NCBI RefSeq assembly: GCF_022539665.2
Contig: NC_081331.1
Coordinates: 10,944,638-11,008,637 of the forward strand
Length of the DNA stretch: 64,000 nt
Reading direction: 5' to 3'
DNA from: Daphnia carinata
Lineage: Eukaryota > Arthropoda > Branchiopoda > Diplostraca > Daphniidae
The position numbers and the translations under genes are program-made. Shown one piece after another: positions 13,001-24,600 of this stretch (position 1 is the stretch's first letter; every line of letters starts with the position of its first letter). The notes beneath the pieces were generated by a model. That model was not told the DNA's origin. It saw only the letters and a program-made list of their open reading frames with translations, and did not search any database.

Positions 13001-14770
13001 TTCCCACATCCGAACAAACGAAAAACCTTGGTGCTCCAGTGATTTATTCCAATGGAATAGAGTGCTTGTTTTTTGTTTTACTTTTCCTTTTAAAGAGATT
13101 CAATTCGCTGTGTTTCGAAATGTTGTAGACAAAGAGTCAAACGCCAAATTCTATTGCGCTTGATAAAGAAACAAACAAAAGAAAAAGATAATGACATCGT
13201 CTCACAGTGATTGCGCTTTGTTCTCGGTCCGTCACTGCGCCAGCCATATGTGACAGTGACATTTATCAATCAAACGAATATAAAATATTAAAAAAAACAA
13301 CAAACTTTATTTTTTTTTTTTTTAGGTGGCCAGTTGACGTCAAATTTCAATCAAATAGACCGCGATTTTTTAAAATCCCGCGTTTGTAATTTGAACTGCC
13401 TTTTATGGGTGTGTTACCGCCCGTGAATCCGATACATTTTTCACGACTTGAAATGGCTCAGTGAAACAAAGGCAAACAAACAAAAAAATGAGATGAAAGC
13501 TATTCAGAAAAAAAAAGGGCGGCTGTCAAATTTGGATGACAGCGGACGACGTAACACATTGTGTGTACTGAACAACAGGTAGTTTGCCCTTAAAAACAAA
13601 AAAAAATTGAACTATGCCCTTATAAGAGCACAAAGAGCTCCATCAAATTCGGGAGGGGTCATTACTTAAAAAGCCAAACGAAAAAGGAAAAATTGAAAAT
13701 GAGACGGATGTCTTTCCCTCCATTAATTCAACTGAATAAAATTTCTATTAGCACACACGTATAAAACCAGTCAAAAGAGACGACGAATAGCAATCGCATC
13801 AAGAGCATTTCTAACGAAGGGTAATACGAACGCACGTCTAATTGTTCTCCGAATTAAAAACAAAACAAGTTTACTCAAATATAAAAAAAGGAGGCAGACT
13901 ATAAAATAAATATTTAAAAAAATGAGTCGCCGACTTTGATGTGTCTTTCATTTGTCTAGTCGTCTGTTGTCTCCCCATTTATTTATTTATTTTTTAACTC
14001 GTATTTATAGCCATTGTAGAAGACGAAAGATACATTTCTTCTTCTTGTCTTTGTTTTAACCCAAAAATCATGCTCCCCCCCCCCCCTTCTCATTTAAAGA
14101 CACACAAAATACGGTAGGAAAAAAAGAAAATACACATTGAAACAAGAGTCCTAAAAAAAGAACCCCACAAAAAGGAATGAAGCCGAAGGCTTCATTTATT
14201 ATCGTTAAAAGGGCGAGCGGGACTCGGAAAGAGGAGAGTATAGCTCTCTCTCTTTAAAAAGTCTGCGATATCTTTTTTTTTTTTTTAAATATATTTTTCG
14301 CTGTGGCGCCAGTAAAAGGAGCAAAATGCAGCAGCTCCGGAGACAGAAAAGAGTACCAGGTGTAGAAGAAAAGAGGAGTCTGGAGGGGCCCCCAAACACG
14401 AACGATAGAGCCACAGACGACAGAGAAAAGAGATAGAGACGGGCAGCAAAAGAAAAGAAAGGGCCAGCCCCCACTAATTACACTCAGGGTCCCCCGGACA
14501 AGACAGTCGGCGCCAGTGCTGTAAGTTGTATGTTCTGTACTATACAGCATAGGATAGTAGCAGTACCCCCGGTCTATACACCGCCGCTGAACCACACAGG
14601 CAAAAAAAAAACATTTTTTCTTGAGTTCCTGATTGGTCTGGCACTCGTAAAAAAATAAAAAAAAAGGAAATAAAAAAAAAAAAAAAAAAGGCCCCCACAG
14701 TTGAGTGGTTGCGTCCGCCCCTCTCTCTCCTTGTGCCCCTTATCGGAGAGAGACAGAGAAAAGAGCCCCC

Positions 14771-14801
<31 letters not shown>

Positions 14802-15150
14802 TACTGGCGGCTGGCTCCGACCTGCCGCCGCCGCCGCTCTCTCTCCTTGTATACTGTCTCCGTCTGCCTGTAGCCCGTTTAAAAGCGGCTGCTATTGGAC
14901 CAATGTTTTTTCGTTCTTTGGCCTGCGTGTGTGTGTATATACATAGTGGATGTGTATATACACGTATTCTTCCTTTCTCCGGGTGTATACTCTCTATTAC
15001 CCCCTGCTGTCTGTTGTGGCTCATTCTTCTTCTTCTTGTTAGTTTTTCCTCTCCTCCTCTTTAGATCTAAAAAACCACCCCGTTCGAACCCCCCCTCCTC
15101 CTCCACCACCCACTAGGCTACAATAGAAATACATCGGTGGAACCCGCACC
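5300..15150. other. Ten-kilobase non-coding spacer, dense in A/T homopolymers
   Basis: I see no exon pairs, tRNA or transposon protein here. The stretch is dominated by A or T runs of 10-25 nt, purine-rich blocks, and short GT, GAA and CT repeats. The only open frames are Lys/Phe-rich reads through homopolymers. It separates the two BAMBI-type genes and could hold regulatory DNA for them, which cannot be read directly. Confidence 0.6.
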
Positions 15151-15155
15151 AGACT

Positions 15156-15161
15156 TCAGTT
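15156..15161 (+). promoter_or_regulatory. Initiator TCAGTT of BAMBI
   Basis: TCAGTT matches the arthropod initiator, with A+1 at 15158, 240 nt upstream of the BAMBI ATG. It is paired with a downstream promoter element at exactly +28 (15185-15190). There is no TATA box 25-30 nt upstream. The spacing makes this the likeliest transcription start. Confidence 0.55.
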
Positions 15162-15184
15162 GACATCCGTCCTTTGGACTGAAC

Positions 15185-15190
15185 AGACGT
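15185..15190 (+). promoter_or_regulatory. Downstream promoter element AGACGT at +28 to +33
   Basis: AGACGT fits the functional DPE consensus and sits at the strict +28 position relative to A+1 at 15158. DPE/initiator promoters are typical of developmental genes in arthropods, which fits a BMP-pathway gene. Confidence 0.5.
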
Positions 15191-15398
15191 TGGTGTTTAG
15201 CACTTTTTCTTAAGACATTTTTTTTTCTATCCCTCCCCCGGATCGAGTTCCGTGTGTGTTTGCATTCTTTAACGGATTCGTTTATATACCGTCTTGGATT
15301 AAATCATCGCGCAGCTAACAAAAAAAAAAAAGTGTTGTGTGCTTTTGTTTTACGTGCCCTGAAACAAAAACAGAAAGAAAAAAGAAAAAAAAAAAAGA

Positions 15399-18300
15399 AT
15401 GTCGGCCGTGTTGTTGTTGTTGATCGTGGCCGCCGTTTGCGATTCAGCCGTTATCGATAGCGACAGTCCGTCGCCGGCCAGACAACGACTCGTTTCATCA
15501 CAAGCCATCGAATCCGATTATTCATCAGAAATGTACTCGCAAAAGAGGCCGATGGAAACGATCGACGATCTGATGAACGCCCTGGCCCAAGTCACCAAAT
15601 CCAAAGGTAAATAACAAATTAGAAGATAAAGACACACACAGGTAATCTGCGTGTTAAGACGACGCAGCTACCGTTGGCATTTGTTACGATCCCGACGCTC
15701 TATTTCCAGCCATATTTTTTTTTTTATCAGTACGTCGTGTGTTTCGCCCCAGCTATTTGTTATCTTTGCCTGTCCCTAACGTGTGTGTGTCTGTGTGATT
15801 GTATATAAGAAAAAGAGAGAGAGAAGTAACACACGGCGGGGTGCGGTGGCGACAATGTGTCGCCCAGATGTCTCTTATTCAACAAGTCAACTATGTACAT
15901 GTCTCTCTCTCTCTCTCTTTCTCTCTCTTTCTGAGTTTGTGCAATTCGACACTAACGTCAGACTAACGCGCACAGACACACAGTTGGAATAACAGACATC
16001 CTCGAGCTCTCGACACCTCCTTTTTCTGTGTGTGTGTGTGTGTGTGTTTTTAAGGGGGAAAATTGTTTTGGGGAAGATAACGCATTAAAATAAAATTCCC
16101 TTATTTTTTCCGTTCGTTGTCTAGACGAGCTGAGGTGTCACTGCAATCTGCCCGTCTGCGTCACCACGGGATACATGTGCAAGTCGGCCATGGGAACGTG
16201 TTTCTCCGAGATTGTCGACCGCACCGATCTGTCGAGATCACGACACGGCTGCCTCGAACTCTTGAGCAGGTAAAAAAATTTAAATATTTTTCTAATTTTC
16301 ACGGCAATATTTTAATAGCTCTAATTTAATTCCTTTTTTTTTAGCGATCACCAAGTGTGTCATAGCAGTCAATCTCACAACAATGGCCGTCACGCTGCCG
16401 GTCATCGGCATCTTCATCCCCAACGACCTCTAGTCCTTTGCTGCCAGGACGATCTGTGCAATTACGGAGCCCAGCAGGTCCAGCTACGGCTCGATTCAGC
16501 CGTCCAGCCCAACCGCAACGATTCTTCCTCATCTTCCTCAACAGGTGAGTTTTTTTTTCATTTTTTTTTTTTCATATGCAATTTAAAAAAAAAAAATAAG
16601 AAAGAGAAACGGAAGAAAAACTCGGCAATATTGCGAGTACGCAAACCAATTTTCAAACCGATCGGTTACGCACTTGTCTCCTTTTAGCCGTCGGGCGCGG
16701 ATGCGGTTACACGGTTTCACGACATCGCTGAACATTTTCTTTAAAGAAAAAAGTTTGAACAAACAAAAACTTGTGCGTCCACACACTAAAAGGCGAACAA
16801 TAGCGAGAAAAATAGAGGTTGTTTTTGTTGTTGTTGGAAGGTAGGAAGGAGAGAAAGAGAGAGAGAGAGAGAAAAGAGGCCAATTAAAGCCGCCAGGGGG
16901 TTTATAGCGCCACGGTTATATGACCAGAATGTTGTGTGTATATAGAAGAAAACAACGACAACAACAGCTTGTAAAGAAAAAAAAAAAATGTTTTTAAGGA
17001 GGAGAAATGTGACGTAAAAGAAGCGAGTAAATACAAAAACAAACATTTCATTTTCGCTCGGAGCGCCATCTTTCACAAGGGCGGCGCTTTGTGTTACACG
17101 TTTCTTTCTTGTCCGCCATCAAAAAAGCAACGGGCACATTCAACTTCTTTCACATCATCGATGAGTTTGTCTCTTTTAAGAACAACAATGGGGAAAAGGA
17201 CCATTTCGTTTGGGACGGATGATATCCCCCCCCCCCCCCCTACAATCTCCAATTTAGCCGTAGGCCTCTCTACCTTTTAGTATAAATTCAATATACTAGG
17301 GATTTCTTCTTCTTCTTCTTCTTCAGACAATAAAAAGAAGAGGATAAAGGTATTCCAGAGAGAGGATTTTTTTTTTTTTTTTTTTCCAATGGCGTGCTCG
17401 CATACCATTTGGGTAAGGAAAAAAGAAAAGCCTATGGAAAGAGATTCTTCTTTGGCTGATTTTTTTTCTTCCTTCCCACTAAAAATCCAAACAGGTCAAT
17501 TGATGGTCCAAAGACAAAAGAGAAAATCGGTATATATTTTTTTGTGTGTGTGTTCTTCTTCTTGTTCGAACTGGGAGGGTTTGCATTTTTTAGCCTCGGG
17601 TTAAAACAAAACAACTGAGAAGGCCGAAGATAAAGTCCCACCACTCTTTAAGAGAAGGAGAGGAAATTTACGAGTCACTGTCGAAACTTGAACCCTCTGG
17701 TTAAAAGAAAGAAAGAAACTTGTTAAATACTGAACATGTTTAAGTTTCTTCTTTTTTTTTTATTCCAGATATTGGAAATTGCCTTACGAATCGGGAGAAA
17801 TTGCGATACATTGAATGATTGAAATCGAACGTTGATTTGAGCAACCAAAAATGGGCTTTAAAAAAAAAAAATAAACTTTTAACTTGAGAAACAACTGGAA
17901 TGTTGTTTCTCAAACAAACAAGAAATTGAAATAAAAAAAAAACCGCCCGTCGTGTAGGTTTTTAAGGGGGGGAAATGTCGAACACGGTAGGCCGGCGGGA
18001 TTTCGAATGATTTTCGTTTGTTGATATTCCCTTTTCTTTTTTTCAATGATGAAGACTTCCCCTCTTTAACTGAACCGTATAGAATCTAAAAATAAATACG
18101 AATAATCAAACACATCGGGACATAGGAAGGGGGGGGGGGAGTTGATTTGCAATGGAAATGGCGCTCACGGTTATTCTCTTCCAAATCAAAAGACGTTAGT
18201 TATTCAGGTCGGGTTACGTGGTCGCCCTCCTCCCCCCCCCTTTCTTCTTCACCAATTCTTTTATTTTTTGTTTCCAATTTTGTTAAAAAAAAAAAAAAAC

Positions 18301-19445
18301 GCCGATGTGACCGATGATAACATAGGTAAAAAAAAAAAAGAAAAAGAGTGGGAGGTTCTCCTGCGTGTGTACAGGTAGAAAGAAAAAAAAAAAAAAAATT
18401 CCCTTTTCAGTTTTGCCTGAAGCGCCGGAGCTTCCAATCACACGAGATGGTAGTGTTTCTTCTCCCTTATTTTTTTTTCCACGATGCAACTAAGAAAAAA
18501 AAAGAGCTCTTTTTTTTTTTTTTTACCTTTTCCTTCTCTCCTCATATAAAATAATGTACCACAAAAAAAAAAAAAAAACCTTTTTCGTGTTTTTAATACC
18601 TTTACCCGAGTTACACCACACCCACTAGGCCTACACTCAGGGAAAACGTCCTTAAAAAAAAAAAAACGAGTCAGTTCAACATTCCTCTTGACTAGCGACC
18701 CTCTATCATTAGAGTGGGCGTTCCAAAAGAGCAAACGAGACCAAAAGGTTTTTGCTTTTTATCTGAAAAAGGGAAAAACCTTGTAGAAAAAAAAAAAAGC
18801 GTTCGGTTATTCTTTTGTTCTTTTATGTCGGTGTCTTGACTTTAAAAAATAAAAACAAGAAAATTAACGTGTGATTATTTTTTTGTTTTTCTAGGCGTTC
18901 AAGAACCCAGAACGGTCGCCATGGAAACCCGATTGTTTGGAGACGGACAAGCTGTTGGAAATGGAGGACACGATCTGTGGCTCAAAGCGGCTACTATCGC
19001 AGTGCCTATCGCTGGCGGATGCATCCTCGTCTTGCTCGTCTTGTTGGCCATCCGCATGCTGAGGAGAGACCGTGAAAACAACAACGACGTGCTGATGGGA
19101 AACAATTATACGGTTCCTACCAACCGCAACGATTTCCAGATCCGCAGCGTTTGGGGAAAGAGCCGACAGATCCAGCACCAGCCGGCCTACCACCACGTTC
19201 CGCAACAACAACAACAACAACAGCGATCCGGACAGTGGAAGGATTGCCAGCTGTCGATGGCTCAACAACAATATCGCCAGCATCAACAACACCAGCACCG
19301 CCATCATCCACATCAAGTGGCGCCACTATTGCACGCTCCGCACAACATTGTTTACTTACCGACCGTGCAAAAAATCATTCCGCCCAAGCGGATGTGGAAC
19401 AAGAGTTGCATTCTGGCCAAAAATCCAGTCCTTCATCATCTTTAA
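15399..19445 (+). CDS. BAMBI: BAMBI, BMP and activin membrane-bound inhibitor (367 aa)
   Basis: Four exons: 15399-15606, 16125-16269, 16345-16544 and 18895-19445 (phases 1, 2, 1), 367 residues. BAMBI resembles a type I TGF-beta receptor without the kinase; in vertebrates it joins receptor complexes at the plasma membrane and dampens BMP/activin signalling. Seen here: a signal peptide (1-17); an acidic, Ser-rich spacer to about 70; a ten-cysteine three-finger ectodomain (Cys 74, 76, 81, 88, 95, 112, 123, 150, 151, 156) closing with CCQDDLCN; and a membrane helix at about 216-238. The motif IAVPIAGG just inside the helix and RMLR after it match vertebrate BAMBI closely and identify the gene. 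The cytoplasmic tail (about 130 aa) is rich in Gln and His, with a Gln run at about 287-293, and shows no kinase. The ATG at 15399 follows an A-rich leader and begins the signal peptide. Candidate poly(A) signal AATAAA at 19609-19614. Confidence 0.93.
16028..16047. repeat. (TG)n microsatellite in BAMBI intron 1
   Basis: About ten TG units lie in the first intron. A CT-rich run occurs about 110 nt upstream. These are simple repeats with no further signal. Confidence 0.8.
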
Positions 19446-19608
19446 AAAAAAAATTATAAGTCCACCACTAGAGGGCTCTGTCCAAACAAGTCAATATTTT
19501 CAAAAAGAAAAAACATTTACGATGATTGATCGATTGATACAACGTTTAAGGAAAAAAAAAAAAGGGCGATCCAAACTATCGCATCATCGAGAGAACATCA
19601 ATCAAAAT

Positions 19609-19614
19609 AATAAA
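19609..19614 (+). promoter_or_regulatory. Candidate poly(A) signal of BAMBI
   Basis: AATAAA lies 164 nt after the BAMBI stop codon, at a typical distance for a short 3' UTR. Longer 3' ends cannot be excluded. Confidence 0.4.
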
Positions 19615-21619
19615 TGTTCCATCAAATTATTTTCCTGTAAATAATAATGATTTTCACGGCCACTTTTTGTGGGGTGCTGGGAAAATGTTAAACAAAAATG
19701 TTTTGCTACAGAAATCGGGCGCTATTCAATTCATCAACCATAAAATATGTTTTCCCTCCCACACATACTGTCACGCTGTACATACGAAAAAAAAAAAAAC
19801 CTATCGTGATTTTTATTGTCTAAACCCAAAAGTCTAGACAATACAAGAAATTAATTATTCATAATTGCTTTTCTTTTTTGTTTCCCATTATTTTATCGTG
19901 ATTATCTTTTTTTTTTTCCACGTCACACTAGCGGCGGTCAAACAAACACGAAATGGAAAGAAGCAAAAAAAAAAAAACGGATTCCTAATTACTCGTCCAA
20001 AGTCTAGACGACGACTCGGATCTCGTGATTACGAAAAAATTCTCGTTAAACTGGCACAGCGTCAGAACAACCGGAATGATCCAGCTCTGATTACGGCGGC
20101 TATTCGAGTTTTGAAGAGCGGAGGTTACACTCTTTTAAAGTTTCCGATCGTTAAAATAATTCCGTGCCGCCATTTGCCAATAATAAAAATTTAAAAAAAC
20201 CGAGGATCGCATTGCCGTTAGGGATTTTAAAAAAAAAATATTTTTTAAAAAAAAAAAAAAAAAAAAAAAAGAAAAAAAAGAAAGAGATTGAATTTTAGAT
20301 TTAGCCGTGACGCATCCGCTGTAGGACAAAAATACGACGAGATGAGAATGTATAGCAATCGGTTTCCGGTACACGTAAGCGATAATAATAATAGCGCCGA
20401 ACGAATATATGTAATTTTTTTTTTATATATATAGTCTTTGAATTATTATTGAAAGGCACTCGGTTGTAAAATGATAAATTTGAAATGAACAGATCCAAGA
20501 GACATACTGAATCAAAATCATGAAGCAGGGGCGGATAGTAGAGAGGAGAGAGAGAGAGGGGATACACAGAAACGATAGATCTTTCGTGTTCTCCGCGACA
20601 TAAACGAAGAAAATTATAAACACGGTGGTTTAAATAGGAAAAAAAAAAAAAAACACAATCGAGTTTTGACATGACATTACGTGTGTAAATGAGTTTCAAT
20701 TTTTTTTTTTTGTTCGTTCAAATTTTAATCTCGTTTTTTTTTTTAAATCCATTTTTTGTTCTCTCTATTTGTTCAGACGACGTGACTGTGGCTAATGTTT
20801 ATGTCAATATGTGGCAAAAAAAAAAAATAATCTCGGTACAAGATCGATTGAAACCCTTCTCTAGTCCACGCATTCACGTCACACACATTCAATAAGCGCA
20901 AAAAGAAAAAAACAAAAAAGCGGCGACGTTTCAATTAGGTAGCGCCGTTTCAAGGAAGACAAAAATTCTCTCCTCCCCGCCATCACGCAACAATACAAAA
21001 AAAAAAAAAAAAAAAAGAGGTGAGAGGATTCTTTCTCGACAGGGAGACAACGAGAGATATATAAGGTAGAGAGCAACAGCGGAGTAACATGGCACTGAGC
21101 AAAGGCACCCACAAACACAGAAAGAAAATTGAATTATTTCATTTGTATGTATAGTTTCATAGAGACAGGTGAAAAAAAAAGGCTTTTTCCTCTTGAATTG
21201 TAATTTTAAAAAAAAATTAATAATAAATAGTTTTTTTAAAAAATGGTAGCGAATAACAGAAATAGGAACGTGACGGTAAACGGGCCCTCCATTTAAAAAA
21301 AAAAATTTTTTTTTTTTTTTTGGTTTCATTTCACTCGCTAGAGGAAACCGTAATACGATAAGGTTTTCGCACGATTAAGTAGACAGCGATGTACGAGTAT
21401 AAGATTTTCAGATGGTACAAAGAGATAGACGTAGAGAGTATTGCACGCTGCATAATAAACGTCGGATGTTTTCTTCTTTTTTGGCCTCGACTTTCCTTTT
21501 TTTTTTTTTTTTTCTTTTCTTTTCTTGTAGAAATGGGACGAATAATCACACGAAAATCAAACAGGGAATGAAACGACCCTCACTATTTTTCTATCTTTCC
21601 ATTCTTTTTCTTTTATTTT
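19615..21619. other. Convergent intergenic space between BAMBI and Myo9
   Basis: Both flanking genes end here. The sequence is rich in homopolymers and contains no supported exon. A Lys/Arg-rich plus-strand open frame at 19865-20194 has no signs of splicing, family motifs or a good start. I treat it as 3' UTR or spacer. Confidence 0.5.
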
Positions 21620-24600
21620 TCAAACCATAATGGCGTCATCGTCAAGATCGACTTCCAGCGGTTGGTAACTGGACATGACGCTGCCGTCCGTCTGGTTGTC
21701 GACGTCGACACGGGCGCCAGACAGTCGACGACCAAGGTTCTTCTTGATGGCAGCGCCACTTTTACCGTTGGCCAGTAATGGATTGCCGCCGCCGCCGCCA
21801 TTGAAGAAATCGTGCCGGCGCTGCGGCTGCATCGACTCGACTGTCGGGTCGGCCACGAGCGCCGGGCTCGAAAGCGTCGTCTTCAGACGTTGAAGTGCTT
21901 TCAAAGCCGTGATCCTTTTCGGCTGCTGGCCTTGATCGCTTGCGGCCATGCCACCGGTCGACGGTGCATCAACCGCCGGGATGGACAGCGTTTGAACGAT
22001 TTTCGATCGCTGTAAATTGCTCTTGCGAACGGGCGGCGGCAGAGGCAGCGGCCGGCCGTCTACAATCACCAACGCCGGGCTCGGCTGGTCGGGCACGACG
22101 GGCACGACGGTGGTCGTTGAATTCATTGAATGCTGTTGCTGCTGCATCAACCTGGCTTGCTCTTCAATGGCTTTCCGTCCGGCACTCAATCGTTTCTCCC
22201 AGTCGGGAGTGAGCGGCTTTGGCGGCATCGGCAACTCTTTTGGGTGTTCGCCGCCAATCGTGATGACGACTTTGTTGGCGTCGAAACGCCGTCTGGCGGC
22301 TATGGAAAAAACGGCGCCGTCTTGGTGATTGGCCGTCGGCGCCGCAGGTGGTGGTGCGAGCGATGATTCAGTTGGTGCGGCCGTTTTGATGGTACAAGAG
22401 GAGGACGAGTAGGTAGAGGAGGAGGATGAGGTGGACACGGCTAGACAACCGGACACTGGCAAGACTGGACAAACAAACAAGGGTCATCAAACGTTGCGTT
22501 ATTCCATTTTTGTTTTCCCCTTTTCTTCTACTTTTCTTGTTAAGAATTAAACCAAAAAAAAAAAAAAATTGCCAAAACCATAACGGCGCCTCGTCTATTT
22601 AAAACGAGAAAAGAAAAGAAAAAAAGCCTTGCGTGTTCTCCAAAAAGCCCTTCACACACACAAAAAGGGGGAAATTGTCGGATAGTTAGGAGACACATCG
22701 GAAGTCATGTGCCAGAAAAAGACAAGAGGAAAAGACGGACAAGAGGAGCTGAATGGCCTTGGGATGGTTAGAAAGAGTATGCAAAAAAAAAAAAAAAAAA
22801 GGAAAAGGTGGTGGCTATCTAGTACAAACAAATGCGCCCTCCATCTCAGTCGACTGACAGCTGACGTTGGGCAGCTTTGGAACGGAGCGGTAATGGCGAG
22901 ACGAAAGGCAGGGACGCGCGTTTCGGGTAAGAGGCGTCGATAAACTCCAAATCGTCCTCCTCCTCCTCATAGTCTGATGACCACATCAAAGTCCAGGACA
23001 CAACCAAAAGAGCAAAAAGAACCCACCCCGAGAGAGAGAAATAAAAAGAATAAGCCACAAAGCGAAAGATATTTAAACCCGCAAGGCAGAAAAATAAAAA
23101 CACGTTGTGAACGTTCTTTTCGTGAAAAACAAACAAACAAACAAACCAACAAACAACGTAAATTGTGTTGTTGCAAGGACGGAGAGAGGAAAAAAATAAA
23201 AAAATAAAAGGTTGATGAGTCAATATCCGGGAGAGAGCAGAGTGATAGTAATCTGATCAAACGAGAATCAATCCATCGAGCAATCAAAAAAGCGAGAAAA
23301 ATAAAAAGAAAAACAACCGGCAGGCAAACGCATATAAAGCAAGCAATAACCGACACCACCGTGCTAGTGTTGTTGTTGTTGTTGTTGTTGTTTTTAAAGC
23401 ACCTCAAAACATCCGGGGTTGGTTATTGGACGCTGACCAACGCTCATTAGTCACGCGCGCAAAAAAAAAAACAACAAAAAAAAAACATGCGCGCTCGTTG
23501 GACTCGAGACTAGATACCACTTGAAAAAGAGTAGCAGTTTATCGGCTCATTGCGATGCAAAAACAAAATAGAGGAGCCTTTGAAAACCAACAAAACAAAC
23601 AAGGATGGGGCCAGCAAATGATGACCATTTACCAATGAACGTCGTGTGTGCGCGCGCGTGTGTGTACGAGACGAAACCACATGTGTCTATTACGCGAGAC
23701 GAGCGAGGGAAGACTTTTGTGAGTCTACAAGTCAGCAGCTTGATTGCGTGAAGTTGAAGCGCGCAGAAATAAAAAAAAAAAAGAAAAAAAGGGAAGCCAA
23801 AAAAGAGAGAGAAAAACAGTGTCAACATAAAACAGCCAGTAAAGAACAACCGTCGAAGCCATCAGACGAAAGAATGAAATCGTTAGAGCGCCATCTTACG
23901 TTTTTTTTTTTACCCAGCCGCCTCCCAAACGAAAAACAAAAAAAAGGGCACTATCTACAAATGAAGATGGTTTTGTCCTACCTTTTGGTCGCGAATCGGA
24001 ACGCGATTGACTGCTGGCCGGTAAATCGTCGACGCTACCACCGATGGGACTGTCCTGATCATCGCCGTCCAAATCGCCGTCGGTCGAGAGCAGATCGTCG
24101 TCGCTGGCGGCCCGCGCCAATGAAGGCAAAGTGGCGGCCAGGGCGGCCTTTTCTTCGCGCAACTCTTCCAGATGCTCCTGGATGAGGCGCTCTTCGGTGA
24201 CTTGGTCGCGCGCAGAGAGAGACGACAGCGAAGACGATGAAGAGGTCGGTGCCGAAACGGTCGGGAAGATGCGCTGGTGCTGATTTTTGGCCACGGCACC
24301 CGCACCGTCCGGCGTCGAGGTGTCCGACTGTGGCAACACCCACGTCCCGACGCCAGTGGACGACGGGAACATTTTCGACGATCGCAAAGTGCCGAGACGG
24401 GCGGCGTAAGCCAGACAGACGGAATCGAGCGAGTCAATGTCGGCCAGCGTCTCCGTCACCCGGCGGAGTTGCTCCGTCAATATCGTCTCCACGACCGACG
24501 TTTGTTTGCTGACGTTGGAGAGCGAGTCCTGGGCTTGCTGCAGCTTGGCCGTCCGCAAAATGCAAGGCGCAAAGACGATGGACAAAGCGTTGGGACTCAT

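Noticed and set aside
19865-20194. Lys/Arg-rich 109-codon plus-strand frame after BAMBI
   Set aside because: Starts in T-rich sequence, lacks motifs and splice signals; more likely BAMBI 3' UTR or spacer.
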